From assembly GCF_029784155.1 (NCBI RefSeq), contig NC_073692.1:431067324-431131323 (forward strand): DNA of 64,000 nt, written 5' to 3'. Source of the stretch: Uranotaenia lowii. Taxonomy: Eukaryota; Arthropoda; Insecta; Diptera; Culicidae. Numbering within the stretch: the stretch's first letter is position 1; every line of letters starts with the position of its first letter. Below are positions 60,701 through 64,000 of the stretch, one piece after another. Below the pieces are notes generated by a model. It saw nothing but the letters and a program-made list of their open reading frames with translations, was not told where the DNA came from and searched no databases. A program made the position numbers and the translations under genes.

Positions 60701-63453
60701 CGATGATGATGGCGATGGCGACGACGATGCATGATGCCTATATGCAGGCGCTACTATTTGGGGGTTAGAGGAAGGAGGCTCACACAAACTTAACTCCAAG
60801 AGCCGTTTGGCTGGTCAGGAAAAGTGGCAACGGCTAAAGCAACAGCATTTGGAAAATGAAATAGTAAAAAATTGAATGATTTTTCCCGTAAATAAAAACA
60901 CAGTGTATCCTTTTTTTCGCTTCTCCGGGTGAGGACTTTCCCTCTCGCTCGGACATCGTGGGGGCATCGTGTTTGGGCATCCCGGTCCCTCCCTCCCGAT
61001 GTATGGAGAGTATGGAGATGATTCGTCGTCGTCGTCGTCGTCGACGTCGTTTGTTGGCTGCTGACGGTGTGTCCTGGCCTGGTGGAGTTCAGTTGTTCAG
61101 GCCATCGGTCGGTCGATTCTCTCGCTCCCGAATCCTGAACGAACGAACAACACAAACGACGACGAACATCGTGGAAACATCCTCCAAACCAAAAACGACG
61201 ACGACGAGGAACTTGAAAAATAAAAATCCGCGTTGTTGATATATTTTCGACGTTTGTTATGTATATTTTTTGTTGTTGTGCTGGCGATTTTGCTTTGGCG
61301 GACCGTGGCCATGGTCAGGCCAGGATAGACCAGGGCCGGGAAATCCAACGAGAATAACGAGTGGCGATTTTTTGGTTCTTTTGCCTTGGCAAGTTAGGAC
61401 AGAACAACTCCGGCTCTCTATCCAGTCCTAGTATTATAGTCCTAGATCCAACAGCATCCGCGAAAAGTGGTTCGCTTTTCGGAATGTGATGCACCACAGA
61501 ACCGCACACACATCACGGCACATGGTAGCTGGATGAAAGTGGGTGGGGAGGAAAATAAGCACAGTGGAAAAAAGTGGCCTCCCTCCTAGTGAGTGAGTGG
61601 GTGGGTGAAATGGGGTGAAACTGTACTCTTTGAATAATAGGAAACCGAGAAACTGGTCGTTGGAGGAACCAGGGAAAAAAAATCATCAGCCGAGGGTGTT
61701 TTGGGCAGGGTGAACAGATGCAACGAAAAAAATCCGTTGGTCAGCTATCCGGCGTAGATATTTTTCTCTATTTTTGCAATAAAAAAATAACACAATTCGG
61801 ATCGAGTGACTGGAGTGGCCTGGGCTTTTAACTTTATGTTTGGTTGCTGTGCGTGTGTGTGCCTGTATGTGTACTCCAGGAGGTACCCTGACCAACGTTT
61901 GTGTTGTGCATAAGTCGTCCTAGTCCTCGTCCTGGCACGGGTACAGGGTTTAGGTGCAGTATGAAGGTACCTCCTAGTGCTATGCGCCGAGTTTTTTGGT
62001 CATACATGTGCAGCAGCATGATGGTCGTCGCGCGGTCATCTCGCATTGCTTCGATTCAAACATAACTTTTTTTCCCTCATCTCGCGCCGTTGCGTTGCCA
62101 AAAACATTTCAGCTGGATCCCTTAGACGGATGTGTGCGAGGAAGAGGCCAGCGACTACTATGAGAGGGAAGGAAGGGGCAAAACACACCACGAACAACAA
62201 ACTGTGGCAACCGTCGTCGTCGTTGGAGTCAGAAAATGACGCGAGACGAACGCGTAGCGTGTGGCCATCGTCCCAACTTACCTTCCTCAATATAAACTTG
62301 AAATCGTGGTGCACCCCGAAAGCCTGGTGCTTGCTTGAGGGAAAGAGATGAGACAAGCCGGGAAATTGTTGCGTATTAGGTTTGCTCTCTTTCACGCTAA
62401 CATCACCTACTCGATTTGGATAGTGGTGTGAGTTTGAATTTGATCTAAGTTTTTTTCTGCTCCCGACTACCGATTGCGTTCATCAGAACATAGCCGAAGG
62501 TGTGAATCGAGTTGTTACAAATTTCCACTCTATCACATTTGATTTTATAAGACGTTTGCTCTATATTGTTTTCTGATATTTACATGTTTTTCAATTTCCT
62601 TACTCATACTTAAAGTAATCTTTTCAGGAGTTCATTGAAAGCTTTTAATTTGCAGTTTCTTTTCCACCTCAATTTCTTGTACTTTCAAGAAAATAAATTT
62701 TGAAAAATATCATAGGATAAAGGATACTGACTGGAAATACGAAAAAATTTCAAAAATATGTAATAGTTGCTTCAACTCTGAAAATGAGAACTATGGCAAT
62801 CATTTCTTTATTATCGAAGAATTTCATACTTTTACGTACTTCACCCCTTGGGCTATTAAGGCCTTGTGAAAAATCTACATCTAAATCGTATTCAGAAACT
62901 TTAAATAAATAAAACTATCATGACATTGAACTTAATGTATAATCGGTTGGAATAGGTCGTAGGTTGTGAAGGGTACATACAAGATTACTCTTTTTAAGCT
63001 TTTAAAAACAGCGAAAACCAAAGTTTTTGTTTGAAAATTGTTGTTTTTTTCATAGGAGCAGACTTTTGGAAAATCATTTATACATTTTATACAAAACAAC
63101 CAGCAAATACATGCTTTAATATGCTAGGGACCTTACCACGAGCAGTCATGGTATAGGATTCAAACGTTGGAATTTGTTTGATATAGGGCTTTTAATAAGT
63201 TTCTTCGTCCATCAGAAATCATCTGTCTCAAAGGCTCGGTACCGGCTATACAGCTTACGAGCTCTGGAACTACCCAAAAACTTTTGTTTGAGGTTTGGTT
63301 TTAATTACTTATAACTAGGCAACACTGTCAGCTTATCAGAGAAAAATTTGAACATTTTAGCGATCCACACTTAGTTCTTCGCTTATTGAAAATTAAAAAT
63401 GCTGGCATGAAACTTGACTTACCTGATGACCCTTTACCGTTGTTGCCGATCAT
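54704..63453 (-). CDS. SLC17-type MFS transporter (sialin / Na-phosphate cotransporter family)
   Basis: Two exons are certain: 55303-56642 and 54704-54976. They join in phase 0. The first opens in phase 1 with DRIPARLVLYFLSWSGFLVSFMMRNDINFALVAMV, the family's TM1 entry. A glycosylatable loop follows (NTSVNHHC, NESSW), then FDWDSTVQAVIKGSFYWSYV, GGVATQYFGTKKVFGW and further helices through TM12 (WQHVFAVSSIVAISCYLIFQFFG). The acidic C-terminal tail has EDDEEDEDDGDGD. I propose the start exon at 63423-63453 (MIGNNGKGSS plus one base, CAG|GTAAGT donor), which fits the phase and yields 547 aa over a 6.8-kb intron. Substrate cannot be read from sequence: phosphate, organic anions or vesicular substrates are all known in this family. 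Confidence 0.88.
56643..59396. other. First intron of the transporter, AT-rich part
   Basis: No exon is supported. 57770-57860 carries ATTCTGATAC/GAATTT-like degenerate words. 57000-57600 is less AT-rich but frame-less. Confidence 0.45.
59397..59896. other. Assembly gap (500 N)
   Basis: It lies within the proposed first intron of the transporter. Confidence 0.98.
59897..63422. other. Intron/5' region of transporter with a GC-richer block
   Basis: 60480-62400 is distinctly GC-richer than its surroundings. It holds a (CGT)n microsatellite at about 61024-61050 and ACG-rich tracts at about 61158-61210. Frames of 60-120 codons on both strands are low-complexity and carry no domain. It may be a regulatory block, an alternative 5' UTR/promoter of the transporter or an unrecognised non-coding RNA. 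62400-63422 is AT-rich. Confidence 0.4.
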
Positions 63454-64000
63454 GTACTTGATTTGAGCATTGTGGACATTGGCTCTTATTCTGCGTCGCG
63501 CATGACGTCATGATAGTCGAGTCACCCAAGTCATTGTATTCCAGTGAATGTTCGGAAAATCGCTCGAGAAAAGCAATCAGGATTGGTTTCAAGCTTGAAT
63601 ACTGATATCTCCGAGTGCTGTGATACGCACGTAGTAAAAGTACCCATTGAATATCGTACTTTTACCCATGGGTACTATGTCGAAAAACAACACTAACTTG
63701 ATCGCCACGTGGCTAATCGACGGTGATCGACATACTTGGTGATACATTTTGAACGTCGCTCCCTCAATCATTCCCGAACGTCTACCCTAGCATCATTGTT
63801 GATAATGTTTGTTATTGATAGACGATCATGAATGTTTCAAAAGGAAAAATCTGAAGAAATACCAGGGCCACATGTTCAAAAAAGCCGTAGCACATGCTGG
63901 ACAGTTAATTGCGGTAACTTGTTCAAGATTTTGTCCTTCTACTCAAAGCGAAAATTAAAAATCATAGATCGCTCAAAACTGATATATATCAGTTATGATC
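63454..64000. repeat. 5' flank of transporter with a transposon-end-like sequence
   Basis: 63474-63540 reads GGCTCTTATTCTGCGTCGCG and then GACGTCA/GAGTCA words. This resembles the end of the TIR element at 6982-10286. The rest shows no gene. Confidence 0.5.

Noticed and set aside
61024..61050. CGT trinucleotide run as a coding repeat
   Set aside because: It is a simple microsatellite with no surrounding coding frame.
60488..62395. Several frames of 70-121 codons in the GC-rich block
   Set aside because: They are Ser/Arg/Thr-rich, overlap on both strands, and show no domain or splice-consistent extension.
1..64000. CRISPR arrays or bacterial operons
   Set aside because: The tandem repeats lack constant repeat and unique spacer structure, and the spliced genes are clearly eukaryotic.

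Overview
The window is animal nuclear DNA from an insect, most likely a mosquito (Diptera: Culicidae); that placement is an inference. The support is: orthologues of fly and mosquito genes split by short introns (garz/GBF1, wolframin, an adipokinetic-hormone-type receptor, an SLC17-type transporter, a grauzone-like zinc-finger gene); a mariner relative of the DD37E type known from mosquitoes; tRNA-like SINE remnants; and AT-rich intergenic DNA full of non-LTR retrotransposon debris. There are six runs of exactly 500 N, which look like scaffold gaps of unknown true size. They break the receptor gene, the zinc-finger gene and one LINE.

Layout. 1-13,000 is gene-poor: a decayed LINE reverse transcriptase (1-662), degenerate tandem arrays, a 3.3-kb inverted-repeat transposon (6982-10286) and a tRNA-like SINE. 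13,033-14,192 (+) is a two-exon DUF167/UPF0235 (C15orf40-like) gene. 15,017-21,880 (-) is a complete ten-exon garz gene (Arf-GEF, 1,908 aa). 22,626-27,427 (-) is the 3' part of a ZZ/C2H2/RING-H2 protein, a putative E3 ubiquitin ligase; its last intron (3.9 kb) holds a mariner, satellite-like arrays, a SINE and a 42-bp LINE-tail insertion. 29,090-30,052 (-) is the RNase H end of a LINE. 31,897-32,235 (-) holds two exons of an AKH-receptor-like GPCR, caught between gaps. 34,397-35,652 (+) is a C2H2 zinc-finger gene without its 5' end. 36,448-39,296 (-) is wolframin lacking only its first exon(s). 40,953-53,030 is a transposon nest: a TTAA-flanked foldback MITE, one LINE split in two by a 3.2-kb segment bounded by 23-bp direct repeats, nested TIR elements, a copia fragment, and a LINE gag pseudogene carrying a second, younger LINE tail. 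54,704-63,453 (-) is an SLC17/MFS transporter whose short first coding exon I place 6.8 kb upstream.

The host genes do not form a pathway. garz drives Arf1/COPI traffic at the Golgi, wolframin acts in ER calcium and stress homeostasis, the AKH-type receptor would signal fuel mobilisation, and the transporter is a plasma or vesicular membrane carrier. I found no CRISPR array, operon or prokaryotic feature. The most unusual signals are in the mobile DNA: the split LINE, and a 3'-terminal hairpin shared by three LINE tails, one of them a 42-bp insertion with its own 12-bp target-site duplication.
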